DNA of 64,000 bases from Poriferisodalis sp963663635 (GTDB taxonomy: Bacteria > Actinomycetota > Acidimicrobiia > Acidimicrobiales > Poriferisodalaceae): positions 1-64,000 of the forward strand of contig CAXXMY010000016.1 in assembly GCA_963663635.2 (NCBI GenBank). Reading direction: 5' to 3'. Positions 25,913-35,333 of this stretch are shown piece after piece. Below the pieces are notes generated by a model. The model was not told the origin of the DNA, searched no databases, and saw only the letters and a program-made list of their open reading frames with translations. Each line of letters begins with the position of its first letter. Position 1 is the first letter of the stretch. The position numbers were made by a program, and so were the translations under genes.

Positions 25913-25985
25913 TCCGGGGTAGCTCAGTTGGCAGAGCAGCGGACTGTTAATCCGTTTGTCGTGGGTTCGAGCCCCACCCCCGGAG
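25913..25985 (+). tRNA. tRNA-Asn (anticodon GUU)
   Basis: A cloverleaf of 73 nt. The acceptor stem is TCCGGGG/CCCCGGA with discriminator G, and the D-loop is AGCTCAGTTGGCAGAGC. The anticodon stem encloses CTGTTAA (anticodon GTT). The T-arm is GTGGGTTCGAGCCCCAC. The 160 bp between this and the preceding tRNA hold no recognised gene. Confidence 0.95.
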
Positions 25986-26040
25986 CATTTCGGCCTGTGC
26001 GCCGCATCCGGTGCTCAGGCGCCTATATCAGGCAGAGATA

Positions 26041-28140
26041 TCAGGCAGGGGCATCAGGCTGGGCCGGCCGATCCTCTGCGGACGCAGCGCTCCCGCGGAG
26101 CCAGCTCGCCACTGCCTGGGCGGCGCCGATGCGCGCGTCGGAATCCCGAAGCTCGGCCTCTCGGTCGAGGAGCCAACGCAGCCACTCCTGACGGAAGCGC
26201 AACCGTTCAGTGCGTGACACCTCGGCGTCCACCACCGCAAAGGGCACCTCGGCCCCATCGCTCATCCGAAGGATCGTGTCGTGCACATAGTGCCGCAACG
26301 ACATCGCTACTCGATCCAACGCCTCCTCCGCCGCGAGCTTCTCGCCGCCGGCAGCGGCAGCTGTCAGGAGGAATCGCACATCGTCATTCGGCGAATCTGA
26401 CTCCATGTTCACAAGTTCGGACTGCGACCGCACGCCGCGGTCATCGTCCCGCCAACGTGGATCCGAGGCGATGCGTGAGAACGCCGCGCGGGCGATGCTC
26501 GTGACGAACAGATCAGGCACCATCAGCCGCACGGCATCGCCTTCGGAGGCTGCTGCCTCCAGCAACGAGCGCTCGGTGGCCGCGCGGTTGCGTGCTGACT
26601 GCTCGATTCGCACACGAACGCGCCGATCAAGCGGCGCCGTCGCGAATCCGGCATCGACGCCCTCGTCGAGATTGGAATCGCTGACCGACTCATACGCGAA
26701 GTAGTCGTCGCCCGGATCGGGCGGAGACGGCGCCTGATCTTGCCCCCCAGGCGAGGGCCTTTGCGCTGTCCGACTCGATTGTGCCCGGACCCGAGCGTCG
26801 TCGACGCGCTGGCGCAGCTCGGCGACGCCCATCGGGATCCGCTCGGCAATGGGCTCAAGATCAGCGTCGATCAGCACGTCAGCGGGATAGACGGCCAGCA
26901 CTTCGGCGGCCTCATCGGCGGCCCGGTCGCGGCCGCCTGGACTGGCCAGATCGGCTCGGGCCAGGATGCGCTCGGCGCGGAACGCATGCAGTGGCTGTGC
27001 TTCGTCGATGGCGCGTTTCAATGCCGGCGGGTCGCTCGCAGCCAGATCACCCGGGTCGGTGCCAGTCGGCAATGCCGCGACGAAGACATCGAGCCCGTAT
27101 TCCCGCTCCCATTGATGCACTCGCTCGGTGGCGTTCTTCCCGGCGTCATCGGCGTCGAATGCAAGCACAATGCGCTTGGCCGTCCGCGACAGCAGCTCTG
27201 CATGTTGCTGCGTCAACGAAGTGCCGCACGTGGCGACGGCCTCTGCGATGCCGGCGAGACTGCAGCCGATGACGTCGGTGTGTCCCTCGCACACCACGAT
27301 CCGGTCAACCGCACGCGCCGCCTGCTTGGCCAAGTGCAGGCCGTACAGCACTCGACTCTTGTCATACACCGGGGTTCCCGCGGTGTTCTTGTACTTGGGA
27401 CCTGTCGGCGCCGGCTCGCCGTCCCGGGGCAGCAGGCGACCCGCGAAGCTGACCGGCCGGCCGCTCGAATCGCAGATCGGGAACATGATGCGATCTCGGA
27501 AGAAGTCCGATGCCGGACCCGGCGTCGGCGCCCCCGCACGACCGCGAGCCCCTGCGTCGTCGGACGGCGTCGCTGCGCCACGAGGGCCCGCGTACGCCAG
27601 CCCTGCCGCAGCAAGGCGCTCCGGCGCAGCGCCGAGGTGCTCGCACAAGGCGTTGCGCGACGGCGGCGCGTACCCGAGACGCCACTTCACCACGGTGTCG
27701 CGTTCGTAGCCGCGACGTCGCAGATACGCGCGAGCCGGACCGGCGTCGGGGCTGCGCAGCAGTCGGTCGTGGTAGAAGTCGGCCGCTGCAGCGAGCAGGT
27801 CCATCAGCTCCGTCCGGCGCTGTTGGCCGAGGCGCTCGGAGGGCTGGTCGTAGTTGAGCGTGATGCCGGCCGCGGCAGCCAGCAGTTCGACGGCCTCAGT
27901 GAAATCACAGTGGTCGGTCTCGCGTACGAACGTGATGGCATCACCAGAGGCACCGCACCCGAAGCAGTGATAGAAGCCGTCGGCTCCGTTGACGCTGAAC
28001 GACGGGGTGCGCTCGTTGTGGAAGGGGCACAGGCCCACGTGGCGGGCACCGACCTTGCGCAGGCTGACGCGCCGACTGACGAGCGCTGCGAGGTCAGTGG
28101 CCTCGCGCACACGGCGCACATCCTCGTCCCGTATTCCCAT
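26041..28140 (-). CDS. dnaG: DNA primase
   Basis: A 699-residue bacterial primase that makes RNA primers at the replication fork. The N-terminal zinc-binding domain has CPFHNERTPSFSVN and YHCFGCGASGD. The RNA-polymerase core follows (YLRRRGYERDTVVKWRLGYAP), then TOPRIM with the catalytic Glu in VVCEGHTDVIG and the Asp pair in LAFDADDAGKNA. The C-terminal helicase-binding part is Ala/Glu-rich. A low-complexity linker rich in Ser/Pro/Asp lies near residue 470. It is co-directional with the truncated PPDK and glyS. Confidence 0.95.
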   Translation of the reverse strand: MGIRDEDVRRVREATDLAALVSRRVSLRKVGARHVGLCPFHNERTPSFSVNGADGFYHCFGCGASGDAITFVRETDHCDFTEAVELLAAAAGITLNYDQPSERLGQQRRTELMDLLAAAADFYHDRLLRSPDAGPARAYLRRRGYERDTVVKWRLGYAPPSRNALCEHLGAAPERLAAAGLAYAGPRGAATPSDDAGARGRAGAPTPGPASDFFRDRIMFPICDSSGRPVSFAGRLLPRDGEPAPTGPKYKNTAGTPVYDKSRVLYGLHLAKQAARAVDRIVVCEGHTDVIGCSLAGIAEAVATCGTSLTQQHAELLSRTAKRIVLAFDADDAGKNATERVHQWEREYGLDVFVAALPTGTDPGDLAASDPPALKRAIDEAQPLHAFRAERILARADLASPGGRDRAADEAAEVLAVYPADVLIDADLEPIAERIPMGVAELRQRVDDARVRAQSSRTAQRPSPGGQDQAPSPPDPGDDYFAYESVSDSNLDEGVDAGFATAPLDRRVRVRIEQSARNRAATERSLLEAAASEGDAVRLMVPDLFVTSIARAAFSRIASDPRWRDDDRGVRSQSELVNMESDSPNDDVRFLLTAAAAGGEKLAAEEALDRVAMSLRHYVHDTILRMSDGAEVPFAVVDAEVSRTERLRFRQEWLRWLLDREAELRDSDARIGAAQAVASWLRGSAASAEDRPAQPDAPA

Positions 28141-28175
28141 GTCGATTTTGACGTTACTGAGTCGCTGTGAGCCCC

Positions 28176-29786
28176 CTACTCGCTCACCAGCTCAGCCTCG
28201 CCCCTGAGGACCGCCTGCGCAGCTGCCAGACGCGCGACCGGGACGCGATACGGCGAGCACGACACATAGTCGAGGCCTGCTGCGACGGCGAAGGAGATGC
28301 TCTCGGGATCGCCGCCGTGCTCGCCGCAGATTCCGGAACGCAATTCGGGCCGCACCGACTTGGCCCGCCGAAGCGACGTCGAGATGAGCTCTCCTACGCC
28401 GTCGCGATCGATCGTCGCGAACGGATCAGCGTCGAGCAGACCTGTGGCCACATAGGGCGTGATGACACGCGATTGCACGTCATCACGGCTGAAGCCGAAC
28501 GCGAGCTGAGTGAGATCGTTGGTGCCGAAGCTCACAAACTCCGCTTCGGAAGCCAACCGGTCTGCGATCAGACAAGCCCGGGGCGTCTCGATCATCGTCC
28601 CGATCGGCGGTGGTGCTGCGGCCGTTCCATCGCCCGGAAGGTCCACAGCCTCAAGCGTCTCGGTCCATGCCGAACGCACCGCAGCCGCTGCCGCGGTCAG
28701 CTCGTTCGCCGTCGACACCAGCGGAACCATGATTTCAACCCGCGGATCACCGCCTGCCGCGAGTCGATCAGAAACCGCAAGAGCAAGCGCCCGGACCTGC
28801 GCTGCGTAGATCGCGGGGCGCAGCAGGCCGAGGCGAACTCCGCGTACGCCGAGCATCGGATTGTGCTCTCGCCACTGCTGCGCGGCGCCAGCATCCGCTG
28901 CTCCGGCAAGAAATTCGTGCATCGGCGCGTCGAGCAGCCGCACGGTGACACACAGCCCGTCCATGGCTTCCAGCAATGCGTTGAAGTCGTCCCGTTGAGC
29001 TAAAACCAGTTCGTCGAGTCGGGCGCGCCCCGACGACATGTCCTCACCGCTCAGAATGGCCCGCTGCACAATCTCGAGACGCCCTGGCTCCAAGAACATG
29101 TGCTCGGTGCGGCACAGCCCGACGCCTTGCGCTCCGAGCCTGCGGGCGGTCGATGCGTCCGCCGCGGTGTCAGCATTGGCGAGCACGGCCAGCCGACCCG
29201 CAGCGATACGGTCCGCCCAGCCGAGCACCTCGCTGATTTCCGTCGACAGCGACTCATCAGGCGCTGCGCTGGCCACCTCGCGGTCGCCGAGCATCACCTC
29301 GCCAGTCGATCCGTCGAGCGAGATCGGAGTCCCGTTGGCGATGTGGACATCCCCCACCCAGAAGCCCCCGGCTTCCACGGTGACCTCGCGCGCATCGCAC
29401 ACCGCCGGGATTCCCCAGCCTCGCGCCACCACGGCGGCATGACTGGCCAACCCGCCGCGAGCGGTCAGGATCCCTGCTGAGAGTCCCATCGCTGCGACGT
29501 CGGCCGGGGTCGTCTCAGTCGCGACCAGGATCACCGGATTGCCAGCGGCCACCAGATCGAGCGCCGCCTCGGATCCAATTGCGACGAGTCCCGAAGCCGC
29601 TCCGGGCGAGGCAGCGAGACCGCTGACGAGCGGCGTCTGGGAGACCGTGGCCGCGCTGCTGGCGAAACTTGGGTGAAGCGCGTCCAGCACCTCATCGACG
29701 CGTAGCTCTGCAACAGCTCGGGCTTGCCGCGTCGACACGGTCACTCGCAATGGCGCTCGAAGGGGCGCTCGGTCAGCTGTGCTCAC
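28176..29786 (-). CDS. Pyruvate, phosphate dikinase-like protein lacking the ATP-grasp domain
   Basis: A 536-residue protein matching only the C-terminal two thirds of PPDK (usually about 880 residues). It begins in the linker (LRVDEVLDALHPSF). It has the phospho-His swivelling domain (ILTARGGLASHAAVVARGWG) and the PEP-binding barrel: GVGLCRTEHMFL, MIETPRACLIAD, and the catalytic Cys region SGICGEHGGDPESI. The N-terminal ATP-grasp nucleotide domain is absent, and glyS lies directly upstream, so it is not encoded next door. It is either a half-enzyme needing a partner in trans, a PEP-dependent phosphotransfer protein, or a decayed PPDK. The remaining frame is intact. Confidence 0.82.
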   Translation of the reverse strand: MSTADRAPLRAPLRVTVSTRQARAVAELRVDEVLDALHPSFASSAATVSQTPLVSGLAASPGAASGLVAIGSEAALDLVAAGNPVILVATETTPADVAAMGLSAGILTARGGLASHAAVVARGWGIPAVCDAREVTVEAGGFWVGDVHIANGTPISLDGSTGEVMLGDREVASAAPDESLSTEISEVLGWADRIAAGRLAVLANADTAADASTARRLGAQGVGLCRTEHMFLEPGRLEIVQRAILSGEDMSSGRARLDELVLAQRDDFNALLEAMDGLCVTVRLLDAPMHEFLAGAADAGAAQQWREHNPMLGVRGVRLGLLRPAIYAAQVRALALAVSDRLAAGGDPRVEIMVPLVSTANELTAAAAAVRSAWTETLEAVDLPGDGTAAAPPPIGTMIETPRACLIADRLASEAEFVSFGTNDLTQLAFGFSRDDVQSRVITPYVATGLLDADPFATIDRDGVGELISTSLRRAKSVRPELRSGICGEHGGDPESISFAVAAGLDYVSCSPYRVPVARLAAAQAVLRGEAELVSE

Positions 29787-29834
29787 CGCGGCATCTCACC
29801 CGCACAGGGCCGGCTCATCGTCCCCCCTTGGCCG

Positions 29835-31208
29835 CTACAGGTTCAAGCGGCTCCCGAGATGGTCTACCAGCGCGTCGATCGGCACCCGGTCCTGAGCCAT
29901 CGTGTCCCGGTCTCGCACCGTGACGCAACGGTCATCGAGGGATTCGAAGTCGACGGTCACGCACAGGGGCGTGCCGATCTCGTCCTGGCGGCGGTATCGG
30001 CGACCGATTGCCTGTGTCTCGTCGTAGTCGCACATCCAGTGCGGTTGGCACGAGGCCAGCACTTCGCCGGCAAGCGCAGTCAGCGGCTCTTTGCGTGAGA
30101 GCGGCAGGACGGCCACCTTGTAGGGCGCGAGCCGCGGATGCAGCCCGAGCACCGTGCGGATGTCGTCGTTCACCGTCTCTTCGCGATACGCGGCCACCAG
30201 GAACGCCATGAGCGACCGCGTCGCCCCCGCCGCGGGTTCGATGACGTGCGGCACATACCGCTGCCCGCTCGTTTGGTCGAAGTATTCGAGCTTCTGGCCC
30301 GAGTGCTCTGCGTGCTGGCGCAGGTCGTAATCGCCACGGTTGGCGACGCCCTCGAGCTCGCCCCAGCCCCACGGGAAGAGGAACTCCACGTCGCTCGTGC
30401 CGGTGGAATAGTGGCTGAGCTCGTCGTCATCGTGAGCTCGCAGGCGCAGCTGATCGGCTGGTATCCCTAAGCCGAGATACCACTGATAGCGCTCTGCGAG
30501 CCAATACTCGTACCACTGCGGCGCTTCTTCGGGAGGAACAAAGAACTCCAGTTCCATCTGCTCGAATTCGCGCGTCCGGAACACGAAATTGCCGGGAGTG
30601 ATCTCGTTGCGAAACGACTTGCCGACCTGGGCGATCCCAAATGGCGGCCGTTTACGGCTGGTCTCGAGAACATTCTTGAAGTTCACGAACATGCCCTGCG
30701 CCGTTTCGGGACGCAGATACACCTCCGCGCCGGCGCCCTCAACCGGTCCGGCATGCGTGCGGAACATCAGATTGAAGGCGCGGGCTTCGGTGAACGAGTC
30801 GCGTGCGTCGCAATTCGGGCACCGATCGGGGTCCTCCAGATGATCTTCACGATGGCGCGTCTTGCAGGAGGTGCAGTCCACGAGCGGGTCGGCGAAATTG
30901 CTCAGGTGGCCCGAGGCCTCCCAGACCTGCGGCGGGCTCAAGATGGAGGCATCAAGGCCAACCACATCACTGCGGAGCTGCACCATCGATCGCCACCAGG
31001 CGTCCTTGACGTTGCGCAACAACTGGGCACCGATCGGCCCATAGTCGTAGGCGCTCCGGAATCCTCCGTAAATCTCCGCAGAGCCGAAAACGATGCCCCG
31101 GCGCTTGCAGAGATTGACGACCTTTTCGAACAGCGACGGATCGGTTGCGGCACCAGGATGCTCACCCGTCGGAGGGGCACCTTCGGCGGACGTCACCTGC
31201 GAGGACAT
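29835..31208 (-). CDS. glyS: Glycyl-tRNA synthetase (class II, dimeric type)
   Basis: A protein of about 457 residues that charges tRNA-Gly. Class II features include SAEIYGGFRSAYDYGPIGAQLL near the start and motif 2 in FRNEITPGNFVFRTREFEQMELEFF. The motif 3 region has EPAAGATRSLMAFL. The C-terminal anticodon-binding domain covers KVAVLPLSRKEPL to the end (YDETQAIGRRYRRQDEIGTP). A Cys-x2-Cys pair (CTSCKTRH, then CPNCD) forms the zinc insertion seen in this group. ATG 31208 is preferred over TTG 31217. Confidence 0.94.
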   Translation of the reverse strand: MSSQVTSAEGAPPTGEHPGAATDPSLFEKVVNLCKRRGIVFGSAEIYGGFRSAYDYGPIGAQLLRNVKDAWWRSMVQLRSDVVGLDASILSPPQVWEASGHLSNFADPLVDCTSCKTRHREDHLEDPDRCPNCDARDSFTEARAFNLMFRTHAGPVEGAGAEVYLRPETAQGMFVNFKNVLETSRKRPPFGIAQVGKSFRNEITPGNFVFRTREFEQMELEFFVPPEEAPQWYEYWLAERYQWYLGLGIPADQLRLRAHDDDELSHYSTGTSDVEFLFPWGWGELEGVANRGDYDLRQHAEHSGQKLEYFDQTSGQRYVPHVIEPAAGATRSLMAFLVAAYREETVNDDIRTVLGLHPRLAPYKVAVLPLSRKEPLTALAGEVLASCQPHWMCDYDETQAIGRRYRRQDEIGTPLCVTVDFESLDDRCVTVRDRDTMAQDRVPIDALVDHLGSRLNL

Positions 31209-31321
31209 GGGCGGCAAGGGTACCCAGCGCCTCTGCGGGGCTAGTCGGCATTTTGCGACCCGACCGCGTGGGCTCTCGGACTCGACCGAGCCGATTGTGG
31301 ACCCTCGTTAGGCTCACGGTG

Positions 31322-31756
31322 ATGAAGCTGCGCGACACCACGGTTGCTGCGCTGTGCCTCTTCCTTGGAGTGATGGCTCTGCTGACACCGATACCGGTAT
31401 TCGGCGGGCCGTACGAGGACATCGGCGCCGGCGAAGTCGAGTGGATCTGCCAAATGCCGGTGCTCAGCTTGGCCCCCGACGATGTCGACGTAGACGACGT
31501 ACGAGCGCAAGTCGACGCCGCTCACATCACCGCCGACGCCACCGGAGCGGCGTACGTGCCCCCGCAGAGCCAGCACCCCCTGTGCGGCGGCCTCGCGCGC
31601 ACCCAGGTAGTGCTGGCATTGCTCGCGTTCGCCGGAGCTGCATGGCGCCTCACCGTGTGGTGGCGTTCCTCCTCCGACACGCGAGCAGAAAAACGCTTCA
31701 AGCGGCTTCACGATGGCGCAAGAGGCAACCAAGGTCGCAATCGCCTGCTGCGCTGA
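31322..31756 (+). CDS. Small membrane protein of unknown function
   Basis: A 144-residue protein with an N-terminal hydrophobic segment (TTVAALCLFLGVMALLTPIPV) that could be a signal anchor. A soluble loop of about 65 residues has two Cys (WICQMP and HPLCGG). A second membrane helix follows (TQVVLALLAFAGAAWRLTVWW), then a basic tail. The topology suggests an outside loop with a possible disulfide. It lies between the divergent glyS and convergent recO genes. No family is recognised. Confidence 0.6.
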   Translation: MKLRDTTVAALCLFLGVMALLTPIPVFGGPYEDIGAGEVEWICQMPVLSLAPDDVDVDDVRAQVDAAHITADATGAAYVPPQSQHPLCGGLARTQVVLALLAFAGAAWRLTVWWRSSSDTRAEKRFKRLHDGARGNQGRNRLLR

Positions 31757-31776
31757 GCCAGCTCCCCGCTGCGCAG

Positions 31777-32496
31777 CTACGAATCAAACAGGTCGGCACT
31801 TCGCAGCCGCCGGTCCATGTGGTACTCCCACATTCGGCTGATGGCGGCCGCGGCCTCTCGTGCGTGCGGTCCGGTCGGCGCCTCGAGCGCAGCGTTCACG
31901 TGGCCAGCCGCGACGCTTCGGAGCAGCGCGAGCGCGTCGGGTGACATCGGCCGGCCGCGCCGGTGCGTCTCGCAGGTCACCCCGCCGAGGGCGGGATCGA
32001 ACGCGACGATGGCTGCACCTTCGCATCCGGTTGCCATGACGCACCCGTCGAGCATGGGCGCCGTGCCCTCGTGTGAGAGCAGGCGCAGCAGGAAAGCAGG
32101 CACCAGCATGTCCGAGTCGGCCTGGTCGAGGCGGCCCAACGCCCCGACGAGCATCCGGTACGGCGCCGGATCGTCACTCCGGTCGTGAACCGATTGATCG
32201 ACGGCCTCGGCCAGTGTCAGGGCCTTGCCCAGTCGCTCCAGATCCTCCCGCACCTCGGGCCAACGGTCCAGGGTGACTGCGCCGGTGACAATGTCGAGTT
32301 CGCCCCGTCCCCGGTACAACTGCAGGTCCACATGGCGCAACGGCTCGATCAGCCCCCCGAGGCGACTGCGAGTGCGTCGTGCGCCCTTCGCCACGGCACG
32401 TACCTTGCCGTGCGCTTCCGTGATGATTGTCACGATGCGATCTGCTTCGCCGAGCTTGATCGTGCGGAGCACCACCCCACGGTCCCGGTACTGCAT
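31777..32496 (-). CDS. recO: DNA repair protein RecO
   Basis: A 239-residue protein that loads RecA onto SSB-coated gaps with RecR. The N-terminal OB fold has the family start YRDRGVVLRTIKLGEADRIVTIIT and KGARRTRSRLGGLIEPL. The C-terminal helical domain follows. The zinc-binding Cys of other RecO proteins is reduced here to scattered Cys (DGCVMATGCEGAA and VTCETHRRG). It follows uppS by 15 bp on the same strand, a common actinobacterial order. Confidence 0.9.
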   Translation of the reverse strand: MQYRDRGVVLRTIKLGEADRIVTIITEAHGKVRAVAKGARRTRSRLGGLIEPLRHVDLQLYRGRGELDIVTGAVTLDRWPEVREDLERLGKALTLAEAVDQSVHDRSDDPAPYRMLVGALGRLDQADSDMLVPAFLLRLLSHEGTAPMLDGCVMATGCEGAAIVAFDPALGGVTCETHRRGRPMSPDALALLRSVAAGHVNAALEAPTGPHAREAAAAISRMWEYHMDRRLRSADLFDS

Positions 32497-32511
32497 CGGC
32501 CGGGACCTCGC

Positions 32512-33234
32512 TCAACAGTTCAGGCCGCCGAAGCGCCGGTCGCGGGCTTGGTATGTGCAGATGGCGTTGTAGAGATCGCTGCGCCGAAAATCAGGCCAAA
32601 GCGTGTCGGTGAACACCAGCTCGCTGTAGGCCATGTGCCACAGCAGAAAGTTGGAGACCCGGTGCTCGCCCGACGTGCGAATCACGAGATCGACGTCGGG
32701 CATCTCAGGGTCGTACAGACGGCGTACCAGCGCAGCCTCGTCGACGTCGGTGACGGGGACGCCATCTCGAACCAGGGCGGCGGCGGCGTCCACGATCTCG
32801 GCACGGCCGCCGTAATTGAAGGCCACCGTGAACGTGAGCCCCGTGTTGTTCGCTGTCAACTCGATGGCCTCGTCGATTCGCACCTGAGTGCGCCTCGGAA
32901 CGCGGGAATCGCGGCGCCCGACAAACCGGATGCGCACGTTCTTCTCATGCAGTTCACGGCTGCGACGTTCGAGCAATGACTCGTTGAAGCCCATCAAGAA
33001 GCGCACCTCTGATGGAGGGCGCCGCCAATTCTCGGTGCTGAAGGCGTACACGGTCAGCCATTCGAGCCCGATTTCGGCCGCACCCTCGACGGTGTCGATC
33101 AGCGCGTCTTCCCCCGCCGCGTGACCTTGGGTGCGCGCCAGCCCGCGCGCCTGAGCCCAACGCCCGTTGCCGTCCATGACGCACGCGACGTGTCGAGGCA
33201 GCCGCCGCGGATCTGGATCGAGACACCGGTTCAC
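32512..33234 (-). CDS. uppS: Isoprenyl transferase (undecaprenyl / polyprenyl diphosphate synthase)
   Basis: A 240-residue cis-prenyltransferase. The active-site Asp is in HVACVMDGNGRWAQARGL. Downstream come YAFSTENWRRPPSEVRFLM, FNYGGRAEIVDA, and the C-terminal RTSGEHRVSNFLLWHMAYSELVFTD with Trp-Pro-Asp after it. It builds the lipid carrier for cell-wall precursors. The start is taken as GTG 33234; the open frame runs much further upstream but antisense to dinG and is not coding there. It is coupled with recO. Confidence 0.93.
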   Translation of the reverse strand: MNRCLDPDPRRLPRHVACVMDGNGRWAQARGLARTQGHAAGEDALIDTVEGAAEIGLEWLTVYAFSTENWRRPPSEVRFLMGFNESLLERRSRELHEKNVRIRFVGRRDSRVPRRTQVRIDEAIELTANNTGLTFTVAFNYGGRAEIVDAAAALVRDGVPVTDVDEAALVRRLYDPEMPDVDLVIRTSGEHRVSNFLLWHMAYSELVFTDTLWPDFRRSDLYNAICTYQARDRRFGGLNC

Positions 33235-33327
33235 ACTGCGCAGGGTAGAACCCTCGTCGCCGACCACCATTGCGCCACGGCCCTCGTACCGTGGACGACC
33301 GCGAGAGCCGACCGATCGGAGCCGCCC

Positions 33328-35310
33328 ATGAGCACGATGGCCGATGAGCCGTGGGATCTTGCGGGAGCGCCGAGTCTCGAGAACGCAACGGTGCTCGATG
33401 CGCTCGACGACGCAATCGCAGTGCTCGGCAAACACGGCGAGCGGCGACCGGGCCAAGTCGAGATGACGGGCGAGGTAGCCGCGGCCATTGACGACGGCTC
33501 CACCTTGCTGTGCCAAGCGGGCACAGGCGTGGGCAAGTCGCTGGCGTACCTGGTTCCAGCAGCGCTCGCGGCCGCGGCGGGCAAGCGAGTAGTGATCGCG
33601 ACGGCCACCTTGGCGCTCCAGGACCAGCTCGTGACGAAGGACCTTCCGCTGGTGGCCGATGCTCTCAACGAGCGCTTCGGCCGACCGCTTCGCACCGAAG
33701 TTCTCAAAGGCCGCAGCAACTACCTGTGCCGACACCGCTGGGAGCAGCAGCAAGGCCAACCGCAGCTCGATATCTCCGACGGCACGGCCACAGCCACGGC
33801 CGTCGAGATCACGCGCCGTCAACAGCTCGACGAGATCAGCCGCTGGGCCGCGCGAACCCGTACGGGCGACCGCGCCGAGCTCGCTGTCGAACCCGACCGG
33901 AATGTGTGGGCCTCTGTGTCGGTGAACAGCGTCGAATGCGTCGGGGCCGAGGCATGTCCCGAGGGCCATCGCTGCTTTGCAGAGGACGCTCGCGCCCGTT
34001 CGGCCCGGGCGGACATCGTGGTGACCAACCAGCACCTGTACTGCATCGACTTGTTCGGCGACGGCTTTCTGTTCGGTCCCCATGACGCCGTCGTCTTCGA
34101 CGAGGCGCACCAGCTCGAACCTGTAGTCACTCAAGTCGCGGGCGCAGAGTTGACACCGGTGGGCTTCACACGCCTGGCAGCCGAGGCACGCGCGGTTGGC
34201 GTCGCCGGCGGCATTGTCGACGCGGTCGCGGACATCGCATCGCGGCTGACCAGCGAACTCGAGCCGCGGCGCGATACGCGGCTCGGGGCAATCACGGGCG
34301 ACCTCGCGATCTTGATTGAGGCGGCCGACGGCCGTGTCGAACAGCTCGCCGCCGAGATTCGCACCGCAGGCACCGACGCCGACGGCGACGGCAAGGACCT
34401 GGATCGCCTGCGCGTCGGACGGATTGCCGCGGAGACCTTGACGACATTGCGCATGGCCGCCGACCCTCCGCAAGGCACCGTGATCCTCGTCGACGGTCGT
34501 GATCAACCGCGCCTTCGCCTCGCCCCGTTGGATGTCGGAGACCTGCTGGCAGCGAGGCTGTGGGGTGAGCGGGCGTCGATACTGACGAGTGCAACATTGG
34601 GACCGCACCATCTCAAGCGCCTCGGCGTTCCCGCCGATGACCACACCTATGTCGCAGTCGAGAGCCCGTTCGACTATCGCTCGAACGCGCTGCTGTATTG
34701 CGCCCGGCATCTTCCCGCTCCGACATCGGACACATTTCGCGCGCTGGCGTCAGACGAGCTCGCCGACTTGGTGTCCGCGGCCGGGGGTCGCACACTCGCG
34801 CTCTTCACGAGCTGGAGAGCGCTGTCAGACACCGCAGATGCACTCGCAGAGCGCCTGAGTGGGATCACGGTGCTGCGACAGGGCGGCCGACTGACAAATC
34901 TCGCGTTGCTCGATGCGCTGGCCGCGAACGCTGCAACCGTTGTCTGCGCCACGATGAGCTTCTGGCAGGGCGTGGACATCGCCGGACCCGCATTGTCGCT
35001 GTTGGCAATCGACCGGCTTCCGTTCGCCCGGCCCAACGAACCGCTGCATCAGGCGCGCCGCGAAGCCGCAGGCGAGGACGCGTTCATGTCGGTGGACGTT
35101 CCTCACGCCGCAGATCTGCTGGCCCAGGGTGTCGGCCGCCTCATCCGCACGATGACCGACCGCGGCGTCGTCGCGGTGCTCGACTCGCGTCTTGCCACCG
35201 CCCGCTACAGATCCCGCCTGCTCGATCCGCTGCCGCCGATGCCTCGCACGGTCGACCGTGCCGACGCGGTCGAGTTTCTTGTCGGCATCCGCGACAGCGA
35301 CGCAAACTGA
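33328..35310 (+). CDS. dinG: ATP-dependent DNA helicase, DinG/XPD family
   Basis: A 660-residue superfamily 2 helicase. Walker A is CQAGTGVGKSLAYL and motif Ia is VIATATLALQDQL. Four Cys suited to an iron-sulfur cluster lie between them and the DEAH box (NYLCRH, then CVGAEACPEGHRCF). The DEAH box is VVFDEAHQLE. C-terminal motifs include SILTSATLG, SFWQGVDIAGP and QGVGRLIRT. It unwinds DNA with 5' overhangs and D-loops in repair. ATG 33328 is chosen because upstream codons lie within antisense uppS. Confidence 0.9.
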   Translation: MSTMADEPWDLAGAPSLENATVLDALDDAIAVLGKHGERRPGQVEMTGEVAAAIDDGSTLLCQAGTGVGKSLAYLVPAALAAAAGKRVVIATATLALQDQLVTKDLPLVADALNERFGRPLRTEVLKGRSNYLCRHRWEQQQGQPQLDISDGTATATAVEITRRQQLDEISRWAARTRTGDRAELAVEPDRNVWASVSVNSVECVGAEACPEGHRCFAEDARARSARADIVVTNQHLYCIDLFGDGFLFGPHDAVVFDEAHQLEPVVTQVAGAELTPVGFTRLAAEARAVGVAGGIVDAVADIASRLTSELEPRRDTRLGAITGDLAILIEAADGRVEQLAAEIRTAGTDADGDGKDLDRLRVGRIAAETLTTLRMAADPPQGTVILVDGRDQPRLRLAPLDVGDLLAARLWGERASILTSATLGPHHLKRLGVPADDHTYVAVESPFDYRSNALLYCARHLPAPTSDTFRALASDELADLVSAAGGRTLALFTSWRALSDTADALAERLSGITVLRQGGRLTNLALLDALAANAATVVCATMSFWQGVDIAGPALSLLAIDRLPFARPNEPLHQARREAAGEDAFMSVDVPHAADLLAQGVGRLIRTMTDRGVVAVLDSRLATARYRSRLLDPLPPMPRTVDRADAVEFLVGIRDSDAN

Positions 35311-35333
35311 ACCGTCGTGCCAATGCCCCAGAT

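Noticed and set aside
25680..25985. A tRNA-Sec that would support the selenoprotein
   Set aside because: The three tRNAs in the window have anticodons UAC, CAU and GUU and ordinary 73-nt cloverleaves. None has the UCA anticodon or the long variable arm of tRNA-Sec.
32512..34710. A 732-codon minus-strand frame that would extend UppS upstream by nearly 500 residues
   Set aside because: The extension is antisense to dinG, which has complete helicase motifs. UppS begins normally at GTG 33234.
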